From positions 57,513 through 121,512 of the forward strand of contig DYJA01000009.1 of assembly GCA_020723345.1 (NCBI GenBank): a stretch of 64,000 nucleotides of DNA, read 5' to 3'. Shown piece after piece: positions 48,891-58,660 of this stretch (positions within the stretch are counted from its first letter, which is position 1; each line of letters starts with the position of its first letter). The stretch comes from Candidatus Aquidulcis sp. (lineage in GTDB: Bacteria > Chloroflexota > Anaerolineae > UBA4142). The position numbers and the translations under genes are program-made. The notes under the pieces are model-generated. The model searched no databases. It was not told the DNA's origin and saw only the letters and a program-made list of their open reading frames with translations.

Positions 48891-48928
48891 CAAGACCCGG
48901 AAGGTTGCAGAAACCTTCCGGGTCTTGT
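48891..48928. terminator. Bidirectional terminator-like hairpin between convergent mutM and MFS genes
   Basis: CAAGACCCGGAAGGTT-GCAG-AAACCTTCCGGGTCTTG inverted repeat. Confidence 0.8.
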
Positions 48929-50155
48929 CTATTCCGCGCGCTCGCCGCGCCGCACGAAAAGCATGAACACAAACGCGCACGCCATCGCGACTGGCGCGAT
49001 CAAGAAGATGACGCCGTAATCTTTGCCCAGCGCGTCGATCAGCAATCCCGCGATGAGGGGGCCCAGCACTGCCGCCGAAGTGGACGCGAAATAGTACAGT
49101 CCGGTGTACGTCGCGAGTTCCGTCTGCGGCGCAATGTCCACGACCATCGGGAGCGAATTGATGTTGATCAACGCCCATCCGATACCTGCCACCGCGAGAA
49201 TGATCGGGAGCAGAACGCCGGAGGTTTGCAGCGAAACCGGGAGAACGCGGATCACCGCCATCAGCAAACCCAGGATCGCGATGCCGACCAAGATCGTGTG
49301 GCGGCGTCCGAATCTCGCGGCGATGTAGCCGCTGGGAACGGCGAAGATTACAAATGTGAGCGCCAAAAATGCGAGCATTGTCGCGGCTGAAGCAGCGTCG
49401 ATATGCAATGCCATTACGCCGTACAGCGTAAAAAATTTCGAGATGGCGTTGTAGCCGACGAACCACGCGAAAATCGCAAGTAAAAGCAGCAGCGCGCTTT
49501 TGTCGCGCGCAGCGAGAATCGCGCGGAGACTTGCCGCCAAGCCGGGGCGCGCTTCAACCGCCGACGTTGCGGCGTCTGGTGGTTCGCGGATTCTCCAGAA
49601 CACGATACCGCAACCAAGCACGAGCAAAAGACTTGCCGCCCAGAACGGATACGCCGGATCGCGTTTGAACAACGCCGCGCCGCCCGCAAACGCGATGATC
49701 GCGCCGATGCCGCCCATCAAGTTGATCAATCCGTTCGCCTGACTGCGGAATTGCGATGGCGTAATGTCCGGCATCAGCGCGATGACCGGCGTGCGAAACA
49801 TCGCGAGCGCGATGATCGTCAGCGTCAGCGCGACAAGAAAGACCCCAAGCAACGTCGGCTGAACGAGCATCGGTAAGATCGCAAAGCCGATCGCGGCAAG
49901 CGGCGCGAACGTGACGATGAACGGCATCCGTCGCCCGACTTGCGTGCGCGTCCGGTCGCTCAGCGAGCCGATACTGGGTTGGATCAGAAAGACGATGATC
50001 GTGTTCACGGTAAGGATCGTGCCGACGAGGGAAGCGTCGAGCGCGAAATCTTTGCCGAGAAAAACAGGGACGTACGAATCGTGGATCGCCCAGAGGATAC
50101 TGACGCCAAAAAATCCAAAGCCGAGTAAAAGGGTCTTGCCAATGTTCAACTTCAT
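48929..50155 (-). CDS. MFS transporter (sugar/glycoside-cation symporter-like)
   Basis: 12-TM pattern, NTIIVFLIQPSIGSLSDRTRTQVGRRMPFI; start likely at MKLNIGKTLLLGF. Confidence 0.88.
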   Translation of the reverse strand: MKLNIGKTLLLGFGFFGVSILWAIHDSYVPVFLGKDFALDASLVGTILTVNTIIVFLIQPSIGSLSDRTRTQVGRRMPFIVTFAPLAAIGFAILPMLVQPTLLGVFLVALTLTIIALAMFRTPVIALMPDITPSQFRSQANGLINLMGGIGAIIAFAGGAALFKRDPAYPFWAASLLLVLGCGIVFWRIREPPDAATSAVEARPGLAASLRAILAARDKSALLLLLAIFAWFVGYNAISKFFTLYGVMALHIDAASAATMLAFLALTFVIFAVPSGYIAARFGRRHTILVGIAILGLLMAVIRVLPVSLQTSGVLLPIILAVAGIGWALININSLPMVVDIAPQTELATYTGLYYFASTSAAVLGPLIAGLLIDALGKDYGVIFLIAPVAMACAFVFMLFVRRGERAE

Positions 50156-50225
50156 CGTTGCACCTCGTTGCATTTGTGTTTGCGCCATTCTACCGCGAGT
50201 CGACGCGCAGGTCAAACGGCGTTGC

Positions 50226-50468
50226 TTATTTTGGAATTCCCCACAACACGATCACGCCATCCGCGCCAGCGGTCGCGAGCAAACTGCCGTCGCGGCTGAA
50301 CGCGATCCCGTTCACCGCGCGCGTGTGCGCGCGCAGTTCGCGCGCCAACTTGCCATCGCTCACGCGCGATACGCGCACGATCTTGTCGTCGCCTGCCGAT
50401 GCGACCAGGTTTCCAGCGGGGCTGAACGCCACGCTGTTCATTTTTGTCTTTCTTGGAATGTAGGACAA
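50226..50468 (-). pseudogene. WD40-repeat gene fragment
   Basis: NSVAFSPAGNLVASAGDDKIVRVSRVSDGKLARELRAHTRAVNGIAFSRDGSLLATAGADGVIVLWGIPK: only two blades. Confidence 0.7.
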
Positions 50469-50487
50469 ATTTGGAAATTGGTCCTAC
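50460..50487. repeat. Palindrome GTAGGACAAATTTGGAAATTGGTCCTAC
   Basis: Matches 19740-19766. Confidence 0.8.
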
Positions 50488-50576
50488 GGTTGTTGGTTTT
50501 TATATAACACAAAACCACTAGCGAATCCTTTCCAGAATATTACCAGTGGTTGCGGCTTGATTGCGAGTTGACGGCG

Positions 50577-51020
50577 TCAAACGCCAAGTGAGGAGGATAG
50601 AGGAAGATCGAAGGACAAGGTCGTGCCTTCGCCGAGTTCGCTCTGGACTTGAAGCGTGCCGCCGTGTCGCTCGACGATTCGCTACGCCGTGTCGAACAAG
50701 TACGGCAGATCGGCTTCGGCGATGCCGATGCCTTCGTCGGAAACTTGGACGCGCAGCCGTTCGAACGGCTTGGTCAGGTACACGTCCGCGCCGATTTCCA
50801 AACCGACGACGCGATCCAGCGTTTCCTTTTTGATGCCGGACATCATGATGATGCCGATGGCTTGTCCCAGCCGCTGTCGCGCCGCGCGACACACTTCCAA
50901 TCTGTCGACCTGCGGCAGTTGCGCGTCGAGGATGATGAGATCGGGTTGCGTTTCGTCCAACAAGGCGCGCGCGCGCCGTCCTCGGCAAGCGTGATACTGA
51001 ATCCTTCGCGAGCGTCAAAG
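50577..51020 (-). pseudogene. Degenerate response-regulator/histidine-kinase hybrid remnant
   Basis: GFSITLAEDGARA(frameshift)LLDETQPDLIILDAQLPQVDRLEVCRAARQRLGQAIGIIMMSG...GADVYLTKPFE joined to RLRVQVSDEGIGIAEADLPYLFDTA*RIVERHGGTLQVQSELGEGTTLSFDLPL. Confidence 0.85.
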
Positions 51021-51024
51021 CAAC

Positions 51025-51056
51025 CGCCCCGAAGGATTTCACAAATCCTTCGGGGC
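51025..51056 (-). terminator. Terminator-like hairpin downstream of TPR gene
   Basis: CGCCCCGAAGGATTT-CAC-AAATCCTTCGGGGCG. Confidence 0.7.
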
Positions 51057-51060
51057 GAGA

Positions 51061-52701
51061 TTATTTGGGCGATACGGTCGGCGGGGTGAGCGGCACGGTG
51101 AGCGGGGTGGCGGGCGGCAGCGCGGGCGGCTTGCCGGATTTGCAATCGGCGAGACCGCGCTGCGCGGCGGAGTTGTTCGCGTCGAGCTTCAACGCTTGCT
51201 CAAAGTACGGAATCGCCTGCGCGCATTGATTCGCCATGCCAAACGCGAGACCCAGGTTCGCGTATGCTTCCGCGCTGCGCGCATCGAGCGTGAGCGCGCG
51301 CTGAAACGGCGCGACGGCGTCCTGCGGTTTGTTCGCCGCGAGCAACGCTAAACCCAACCGATTGATCGCCGGGATGTACGCGCCGTACAACGAAACGGCT
51401 TTTTGGTGTTCCGCAACCGCGTCGGCGGGCGCGTTGAAATACAAGCGCAGCACTTCGCCAAATTCAAAATGACGAAAATAAAAATTCGGTTCGAGTGTCG
51501 TCGTTTGTTTCCACTCGTTGAGCGCGCTCTCTCTTTGATTTTGAATCGTGTACACCCACGCCTGCGCGCGGTGCGCCTCCGCGCTCGACGGCGCGAGTTG
51601 CAGCGCGGCATTCGCCGCGGCTTGTGCGTCCACCGGGCGACTCTTTTGCAACAAGTACGCTTCGGCAAGATTCGCGCGCGCGTTCACGTTCCGCTGGTCG
51701 AGTTGTACGGCGCGCTCGCCCGCCTTGACCGCGTCGTCCACCTGACCGCTCCACGCGAGGGCGCGGCAAAATTGCGCTTGCGCGTCCGGATCGTTTGGCG
51801 CGCGCTGCACGGCTTGCTGCGCTTTGGCGAGCGCGTCCGCGCTCAAACCCTTGAAGGCAAGCGCGCGCGACCAGCGGACGAGCGGCGCGGCGTTCGTCGG
51901 CGCGAGTTGCGCCGCGTTTTGATATTGTGTGATCGCCACGTCGACCTGGCTTTGCGCCAAAAACTGATCGCCTTGCGCGAGGAGCGCGCTGATGTTCGGC
52001 GTGCTGGTCGTGACAGTTGGCGTGCGCGCTGTTGCCGCAGAATTGTTCGTCACGCGGGCAAAGAAACTGCTGATCGGTTTGCTCGGTACGAGATTATCGA
52101 GGAGGAGCCACAACACCAACACGCCAATCAGCGCGACGAACGCCGCCCCGGCGATCAAAAGTGGACCGCTGATAAATGGGCGCGGCGCGGGTGTGGGCGG
52201 CGGCGGCGCGATCGGACGAACGCGCGGCGCGACCGCGATATGTTCCGGCGAGGGTGGCGGCGCGGTGGGAATACTCGGCGCCGGTTCAGAAACGGGCGCG
52301 TGAATTTCCGCGGTTGTCGGCGCGACCGGCGGAGGTATCGGCGCGGCGGGCGCGCTCGGCGGCGGCGGAACCGGTTCGCGCATTTCCGTGATTGCCGGCG
52401 CGGCGGGAACACCGGGCGCCGGCGGAGCAATCGGCTCGCGCGTTTCCGTGACCGCAGGCGTGATCGGCGCGGTCGCCGGCGCGGGTGATGGAACATCGCG
52501 CGGCGGTTGACCGGGGATCCAGCGCGCACCATCGTACGAGTACCACTTGCCGCTTTGCGCGCCCAGCATCCACCAACGCCCCTGCGGATCCTGAAAGCGC
52601 AGTTTTTGGACTTGGGCTTTGAAATCGCCTTCGGTGATCACTCCAACGTCGAGTTTGCCCTTCAGTTCGAAGAAACGTCGCTCCATGTCCTCGACGATCA
52701 T
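51061..52701 (-). CDS. TPR-repeat protein with single TM and Pro/Ala-rich region
   Basis: Repeated YANLGLAFGMANQCAQAIPYFEQALKLDANN-type TPRs; N-terminal MLGAQSGKWYSYDGARWIPGQPP. Confidence 0.85.
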   Translation of the reverse strand: MIVEDMERRFFELKGKLDVGVITEGDFKAQVQKLRFQDPQGRWWMLGAQSGKWYSYDGARWIPGQPPRDVPSPAPATAPITPAVTETREPIAPPAPGVPAAPAITEMREPVPPPPSAPAAPIPPPVAPTTAEIHAPVSEPAPSIPTAPPPSPEHIAVAPRVRPIAPPPPTPAPRPFISGPLLIAGAAFVALIGVLVLWLLLDNLVPSKPISSFFARVTNNSAATARTPTVTTSTPNISALLAQGDQFLAQSQVDVAITQYQNAAQLAPTNAAPLVRWSRALAFKGLSADALAKAQQAVQRAPNDPDAQAQFCRALAWSGQVDDAVKAGERAVQLDQRNVNARANLAEAYLLQKSRPVDAQAAANAALQLAPSSAEAHRAQAWVYTIQNQRESALNEWKQTTTLEPNFYFRHFEFGEVLRLYFNAPADAVAEHQKAVSLYGAYIPAINRLGLALLAANKPQDAVAPFQRALTLDARSAEAYANLGLAFGMANQCAQAIPYFEQALKLDANNSAAQRGLADCKSGKPPALPPATPLTVPLTPPTVSPK

Positions 52702-53432
52702 TCCACACTCCTCGTCCGTGATTCACTCTCGCGCACGAACGCCTGGAACAAATTCAGGATGCGCGCGTCGTCAATCAAATTCTCCGGATGAAATTGCACG
52801 CCGAGAATAAAGCGGCGCGGATCATCCGGTTCGATGGCTTCGACGACGCCATCGGACGCGCGCGCGGTGACGTGAAAGCCCGGCGCGATTTGCTTGACCG
52901 CTTGATGATGCCGACTGTTCACCGCGATCTCCGGCACGCCCAGCGCGCGACCGAGCCGCGAATCCGGCTCGACTTGAATCGGGTGCGCCAGAAAATCCGA
53001 CGGATTGCCTTTGATGTGTGGATGATGCAAAATATTCGGCACTTGCGCGTCCAGGTCTTGGTACAGCGATCCTCCGGCGGCGACGTTCAAAACTTGAATG
53101 CCGCGACAGATCGCCAGCGTGGGCAGTGATTTTGCAAACGCCCATTCGAGCACGCGCAGTTCTGTTGCGTCTTCCGCCGCGTCGATTTCGCCGCAGTACG
53201 GCGCGAGTTCTTCGCCGTATGCTTTCGGATGCACGTCCAAGCCGCCCTGCAGCAGCAAGCCGTCGAGCCGCGCAAAAACCGCGCGCAACGTTTCGTCGTC
53301 CAGATTCAGCGGGATGAAAATCGGCGCGCCGCCGGCGCGATCCACCGCGCGGGTGTACGACGCGAGTCCGGCGTAGCGCGTGATGTTATCGGCAACAAAA
53401 GTGTGCGTGGGAATTCCGATCAGAGGTTTCAA
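52698..53432 (-). CDS. Gamma-glutamyl-gamma-aminobutyrate hydrolase family (class-I glutamine amidotransferase-like)
   Basis: GLLLQGGLDVHPKAYGEE, LPTLAICRGIQVLNVAAGGSLYQDL, VNSRHHQAVKQIAPG, GVQFHPE. Confidence 0.92.
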   Translation of the reverse strand: MKPLIGIPTHTFVADNITRYAGLASYTRAVDRAGGAPIFIPLNLDDETLRAVFARLDGLLLQGGLDVHPKAYGEELAPYCGEIDAAEDATELRVLEWAFAKSLPTLAICRGIQVLNVAAGGSLYQDLDAQVPNILHHPHIKGNPSDFLAHPIQVEPDSRLGRALGVPEIAVNSRHHQAVKQIAPGFHVTARASDGVVEAIEPDDPRRFILGVQFHPENLIDDARILNLFQAFVRESESRTRSVE

Positions 53433-53481
53433 AATATTTCCTCAGCAACCTTGCGAAGGTTCCAAAACCTTCGCAAGGATT

Positions 53482-54393
53482 TTATTTCACTGGATTGCTT
53501 AACCGTCCTAGTCCTTCGACTTCAACTTCGACTTTGTCGCCGGGTTTCAAGTAGACCGGCGGCTTGCGATAATGCCCCACGCCCGACGGCGTGCCGCTCG
53601 CGATCATATCGCCGGGCAAGAGCGTGATCCCTTGCGAGATGAACGAAACCAGTTGCGCGACGCTGCTGATCATATTGCCGGTGTTGGATTCTTGCCGCAA
53701 CTCGCCGTTGACCCAGGTTCGAATCGCGAGATTCTGCGCGTCGGCGATTTCATCTTTGGAGACGATGTACGGACCGAGCGGACAGAACGTGTCGAGCGAC
53801 TTGCCGCGCGCCCACTGCTTGCCGCCCTTTTCGTCGAACTGTAGATCGCGCGCGCTAACGTCGTGGAGATTGCAGTAGCCGAAGACGAATTCGAGCGCTT
53901 CGACTTCGGAAACGCGTTTGGCGCGCTTGCCGATGACGACGCCGAGTTCGCCTTCGTAATCCACTTGCTGCGTCAGCGCCGGATCCCAGGTGATCGCGTC
54001 GTCGGGTCCGATGATCGCACTGGGAAACTTGGGGAACAAGATCGGATAGCCGGGTTGTTCGCTCGCGTGCTCGCGGCGATGTTCGCCGTAATTCAAGCCA
54101 ATCGCGATTACTTTGGACGGGTTGCCAATCGGCGCGAGCAAGGTCACCGTTTCGCGGCGAAACGAAATGCCATCGACGACGCGGTGTCCGAAGAATTCGA
54201 GCGTCTCTTGCGCGGCGTCCCACGCGCTGTCGCCCTGGCGCAAAAAATCGAGCACGTCGGTCGCGAGATATTTTGCTTCCATGCCGCGCGACGCGAGCAG
54301 CATCGCGCGCGCGAGGTTCAAGTCAATTGCCATTTCGCCGTGCAGCGCGCCCCAGCGCATTTGCCCGCCAGCGACGAAGGTGATCAGTTTCAT
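53482..54393 (-). CDS. Fumarylacetoacetate hydrolase family protein
   Basis: IAIGLNYGEHRREH, YEGELGVVIGKRAKRVSEVEALEFVFGYCNLHDVSARDLQ, GDMIASGTPSGVGHYRKPPVYLKPGD. Confidence 0.95.
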   Translation of the reverse strand: MKLITFVAGGQMRWGALHGEMAIDLNLARAMLLASRGMEAKYLATDVLDFLRQGDSAWDAAQETLEFFGHRVVDGISFRRETVTLLAPIGNPSKVIAIGLNYGEHRREHASEQPGYPILFPKFPSAIIGPDDAITWDPALTQQVDYEGELGVVIGKRAKRVSEVEALEFVFGYCNLHDVSARDLQFDEKGGKQWARGKSLDTFCPLGPYIVSKDEIADAQNLAIRTWVNGELRQESNTGNMISSVAQLVSFISQGITLLPGDMIASGTPSGVGHYRKPPVYLKPGDKVEVEVEGLGRLSNPVK

Positions 54394-54549
54394 GGTGTCC
54401 CTCTTTTGTGATTGTGGATTACTACTTTCTCTGGCTAATTTTACTACAAGTTGCGAATGGGCGCAAAGAGAGCGCAACAGGCGAAATACAAGTCCGAAAG
54501 ATTTTGCAAGATCCTTCGGGTCTTGATTTCTAGGCAAGCGCATCGGAGG

Positions 54550-55176
54550 TTATTGACCCTTCAATTCGCGAAGCCATTGTTCCACTTGGGCACGGTCGGA
54601 CGCATTCGGATCAAGTTGCAGATACTTTTCAAAATCAGCGATGGCTTGGGGTTTGAGTCCCTTTTCGCGATAGAGACGGCCGCGGTGATTGTATGCGTAG
54701 GCATACCCGGGGTTGAGTTCAATCGCCTTTGAGTAATCAGCGATGGCTTGGTCCAGGTTTCCTTTTCCGGAATAGACTGTGCCGCGCCAGCCGTATGCAG
54801 TGGCATACTTGGGATCGAGTTCAACTGCTTGATTGCAATTGACAAGCGCTTCATCATAGTCGCCTTTGCTGAGAGCTATTAGAACTTTGGCTAAGACTGA
54901 TGCCATTTGGGTTGACATCGGCGTTTTCGTAGCGGTTGCTGTAGGCGGAATAGGCGATACTGTTGGCGTACGCGTTGGTGTCGGTGGTACCGGAGTCGCG
55001 GTTAGTGTCATCGTTGCAGTCGGTGTTGGCGGGAGCGGTGTTGCTGTAGGTGGAATAGGTGTGACTGTTGGAGTTGGTGGTAGCGGGGTTGCTGTGGGTG
55101 GGACTCCACATGCGCTTTCGAGTAGCGCAATCAAAAACAAACCGAGCATGAACCGAAAACAGTTGAACCGATTCAT
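54550..55176 (-). CDS. TPR-repeat lipoprotein with Thr/Pro-rich linker
   Basis: Lipobox ALLESACG; (TPTP) linker; YGWRGTVYSGKGNLDQAIADYSKAIELNPGYAYAYNHRG. Confidence 0.85.
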   Translation of the reverse strand: MNRFNCFRFMLGLFLIALLESACGVPPTATPLPPTPTVTPIPPTATPLPPTPTATMTLTATPVPPTPTRTPTVSPIPPTATATKTPMSTQMASVLAKVLIALSKGDYDEALVNCNQAVELDPKYATAYGWRGTVYSGKGNLDQAIADYSKAIELNPGYAYAYNHRGRLYREKGLKPQAIADFEKYLQLDPNASDRAQVEQWLRELKGQ

Positions 55177-55283
55177 TTGTCGCCTCCTTCATCGGTTTTC
55201 TTTTCCACTTCCTGATAATCTGATGCCAAACACGATCCTTGCCTAACTTGAAATTACCACCCCCTTCCCGTCAAGCCGCGTGC

Positions 55284-57566
55284 CTATTTTATCACAAGTG
55301 TCTGTCCGTCAACAATCATCTCTATTGTTCCGCGCTCTGTCTGCAAGATCGTCGCGCGCGCGAGCGCGGCAAGCAAATCCGCCGAGGGTTTGTCGCGCGC
55401 GGTGCGCCCGCCGAACAAAATCGCGAATTGCGGATTGACCGCGTCCACGAAATCGTTGGTGATTTTGCGCGGCGCGATCAAGACGCTGCTCGTGAGATCG
55501 TCGCCCGCTTTGAGTAGCGCGGTCTGATCGTCCGCGCTCGCGCTCTCCGCGAACAGCATCGCGAGGTTGCCCGCGCGCAAGCGCGCCGTCGCCGCCGCTG
55601 TTTCTTCGCGCGCCGACACAATCTCTAATCGCCAATTTCGCTCCACCGTGATCGCCGCGCCAGCTTGCGCGAAAAATACCGGCACGCGCTTGCTTGCGAT
55701 TAGATCGCGCCATTTCAAATACGCGGCGGTCGGCTTGGCAGGCGCATTCACCTGAACGATTTGCCGCACGTCGTACCGCTCCAACACGGTGACCAGTGCA
55801 GCGAGGTGATCGTCGCCCGCGTCCGTCAGCACGAGCAGATCAATCGCGCGATCCCAGAACGGCATCCGCTGTCCCAACGCCGACAAGACCGTGCTCGGCG
55901 GCGCGCCGCCGTCGATGACGACGCGCGCGCCGCGCGGCGATTGCGCGATCGTCGTGCCGCCGTCGAGAAAAACGACGTGCGTCTTGTCGTCGGGCGTGGT
56001 GAGCGCAAAGTTCCACACCCACATCCCGATCACCAGCGCGACGCCGAGCGCGAGCGCGGGACGCAGCGCGACGCGCGCGCGAATCGTCTGCCAACCGACG
56101 CGCGTCGCGCCAAACAGGAGCAAATAGTACGCCGCGAGAATCGGCGCGTCGAAGCGCCCGACTTGAAACGAGCCGAACGGCAAACTCGCCGTCGCTTGCA
56201 CGACGACGATCGTGAATTCGAGAAACGCCCACGCGATCCACGCAATCACTTGACCGACGGGCTGAACGATCAGCGCGAGGAACGTCGCGATGCCGCCCCA
56301 GATCATCACTGCCGGTTGCGCGGGCAGAACGATCAAGTTGGTCAGCAAGCCGACGAGGGATAAACGATGAAACGCGAAAACGATGAGCGGCGTCGTCGTG
56401 ATTTGCGCGGCAAGCGTGACGATGAATGAATCGCCCAGCGCGCCGACGATTTGCTTGGCGCGTTCCGACGACGTAAAGCGCGAAAAGAAATTCTCGAACG
56501 CGGCGGAGAGCGGCGTAACGTACAGAATCAAGCCGAGCGTTGCGAGAAAACTTAGTTGGAATCCCAGATCGTACAGCGTGAACGGGTTCCACGCGAGCAT
56601 CAGCAACGCCGCGGCGGCGAGAGAGTTCAGCGCGGTGTTCTGGCGGTGAAAGTGCAGCGCGAGGACGCTCAGCGATCCCATGATCGCCGCGCGCACGACC
56701 GATTCGCTTGCGCCAACAAGTAGCGTGTACGCGACGAGACCCAGGATGACGATGACTGCGGCGCGGCGTTCGCCGACAGCGCGGCGCGCGAGCGCAGCGA
56801 GAATCCCGGCGACAATCGCGATGTTGAAACCGGAGATCGCGATAATGTGCGCGGTGTTCGTCGCGCTGAACGCGTCGCGCACGTCGCGCGGGATGCCGGA
56901 ATCGACGCCGAGCAAAATCCCGGCGAGGAGCGCCGCGGCGGGATCGGGCAGAATCGCGTACACCGTCGCGACGGCGCGGTCGCGGAACGCGTACAGCGCG
57001 GCGTAAAACGGGTTGCCCTGATCGCGCGCGAGGATTTTGACGCCGCCGTACACGCGCACGATGGAATGGATTCCTTTGCGTGCGAGATAATCCTTGTACG
57101 AGAAATCTTCAGACTCGAAGGGCGTCGCCGGTTCGCCAAAAACCTGGAGTTGATCGCCGTAGCGCGCGTCTGTTTCGCGCGGCACTTGGACGAGCGCGTC
57201 GCCGGACACATCGCGCCACACGTTGTCGATGCGAATGCGCGTCACCGCGACGCGGAGATTCGTCGCATAGTCGCGCACGTCGGGATAATCGGAGATGACG
57301 CCGACGAGCAAGAGCGCGCCGCGATCGTTGTACGTCGCGAGCGCGTGATCGTCAAACTGCGGCAGCGCGGCGGTGTATCGAATCGCGGCGAGGAAGAAAA
57401 CCAGGAGACAGAGGTGCGCGCGGCGCAAAAGCGGATCGCGCCGCCAAATCAAAAGCAAACCGAGAGGCAGACTGAGCCACCACACCCACACGATCAGCGG
57501 CAAACTGATGACAGATGCAACTGCGATTCCGGCGGCAAACGCGAGCGCGATGTACGTGAGCAGCAT
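55284..57566 (-). CDS. comEC: ComEC/Rec2-family competence protein
   Basis: LLAGILLGVDSGIPRDVRDAFSATNTAHIIAISGFNIAIVAGIL; C-terminal metallo-beta-lactamase-like region. Confidence 0.93.
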   Translation of the reverse strand: MLLTYIALAFAAGIAVASVISLPLIVWVWWLSLPLGLLLIWRRDPLLRRAHLCLLVFFLAAIRYTAALPQFDDHALATYNDRGALLLVGVISDYPDVRDYATNLRVAVTRIRIDNVWRDVSGDALVQVPRETDARYGDQLQVFGEPATPFESEDFSYKDYLARKGIHSIVRVYGGVKILARDQGNPFYAALYAFRDRAVATVYAILPDPAAALLAGILLGVDSGIPRDVRDAFSATNTAHIIAISGFNIAIVAGILAALARRAVGERRAAVIVILGLVAYTLLVGASESVVRAAIMGSLSVLALHFHRQNTALNSLAAAALLMLAWNPFTLYDLGFQLSFLATLGLILYVTPLSAAFENFFSRFTSSERAKQIVGALGDSFIVTLAAQITTTPLIVFAFHRLSLVGLLTNLIVLPAQPAVMIWGGIATFLALIVQPVGQVIAWIAWAFLEFTIVVVQATASLPFGSFQVGRFDAPILAAYYLLLFGATRVGWQTIRARVALRPALALGVALVIGMWVWNFALTTPDDKTHVVFLDGGTTIAQSPRGARVVIDGGAPPSTVLSALGQRMPFWDRAIDLLVLTDAGDDHLAALVTVLERYDVRQIVQVNAPAKPTAAYLKWRDLIASKRVPVFFAQAGAAITVERNWRLEIVSAREETAAATARLRAGNLAMLFAESASADDQTALLKAGDDLTSSVLIAPRKITNDFVDAVNPQFAILFGGRTARDKPSADLLAALARATILQTERGTIEMIVDGQTLVIK

Positions 57567-57585
57567 TGGGATCGGTGTTCCTTCA

Positions 57586-57667
57586 TGTCATTGCGAGGAG
57601 CGGTCTTTGCGACGAAGCAATCTCCAAATCACGAATTGGGGATTGCTTCGCTCCGCTCGCAATGACA
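57586..57667. repeat. Dispersed inverted repeat TGTCATTGCGAGGAGC...GCTCGCAATGACA
   Basis: Matches 31404 and 34808 copies. Confidence 0.85.
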
Positions 57668-57674
57668 CAAGCGA

Positions 57675-58589
57675 TTACAAATCCTTGAACAGATCGCCCA
57701 GCCCTTTCTTCCACACATCGTCCAACGGCATAAACGACGGCTCGACAAAATTTTCCGTCACCTTTTTCAAATGCGCGCGGACGTTCACTTGCGCCATCGC
57801 TTTTTCCAGATCGTCGATCTTGATGTCGAACGATTCGATCAGTTGGCGGCTCGCGCGTTCGAGATCGGACAAATCGAGACCCAGTTTGAACAGGTGATTC
57901 ACGCGGCGCATCACGTCGTACCACGCTTTGTGATCTTGTTCGATCAACAAGGTCTGCAGCAACGGCGAGAGTTGCGCCAAATCGAACATCGGCACGACGG
58001 CGTACAAGACGAGATATTCGACGCCCAGTTTCCCCGCGCGGCTTGCCAAGTACGAACCGATGCTCACGCCGCCTTCATAATTCGAGAACGTGACCGCGTA
58101 TTCAGCGAGTTCGTCTTTCATCTTGCGTAGACTGTACGTGCAGGAGATTTCGCGATCTTTGTCGTGCGGCACGGGACCGTACACTCCGCCCAGCGTGACG
58201 ATGCGCCGCACGTCGAACGCTTGCGCGATTTGGAAAAACGCGTCGGCGTAGCGTTCGGCGTTCAGTTGCGGTTCGTCGCCGAGAAAGATCACAATCGGCT
58301 TGTCGTTATTTTCGGCAAAGTAGATTTCATTCTCTTTGACGTGGAGTTCGGCGGGGTAACCCTCTTCCAATTTGACTTCGGGGCGAAAGAGCGCGTGCGT
58401 GCCGGGCACCTGAAACACGTAGAACGGATCCGATTTGAGCGCGCCGATCCGACGCGCGCGCAATTGTTCGATCAAGTATTTGGGCAATTCGGATGAAGTC
58501 GCGCCGGCATCCGCCCATTGTCGCCAGCCCGCGATCAGACACGCGTCGCGCACGACCGGTTTTTCCACGAGTTCGATCAGTTCATCCAT
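57675..58589 (-). CDS. PAC2 family protein
   Basis: MDELIELVEKPVVRDACLIAGWRQWADAGATSSELPKYL, VRRIVTLGGVYGPVPHDKDREISCT. Confidence 0.85.
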   Translation of the reverse strand: MDELIELVEKPVVRDACLIAGWRQWADAGATSSELPKYLIEQLRARRIGALKSDPFYVFQVPGTHALFRPEVKLEEGYPAELHVKENEIYFAENNDKPIVIFLGDEPQLNAERYADAFFQIAQAFDVRRIVTLGGVYGPVPHDKDREISCTYSLRKMKDELAEYAVTFSNYEGGVSIGSYLASRAGKLGVEYLVLYAVVPMFDLAQLSPLLQTLLIEQDHKAWYDVMRRVNHLFKLGLDLSDLERASRQLIESFDIKIDDLEKAMAQVNVRAHLKKVTENFVEPSFMPLDDVWKKGLGDLFKDL

Positions 58590-58621
58590 TGGTCTCCCCC
58601 ATGCCCAGAGTATACAAGCAA

Positions 58622-58650
58622 TTGCAGTTCGGCGCAAACGCAATTATAAT
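58622..58650 (+). promoter_or_regulatory. Sigma70-like promoter for mutS
   Basis: TTGCAG-17 bp-TATAAT just before ATG at 58661. Confidence 0.6.
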
Positions 58651-58660
58651 AGCGCCACCG

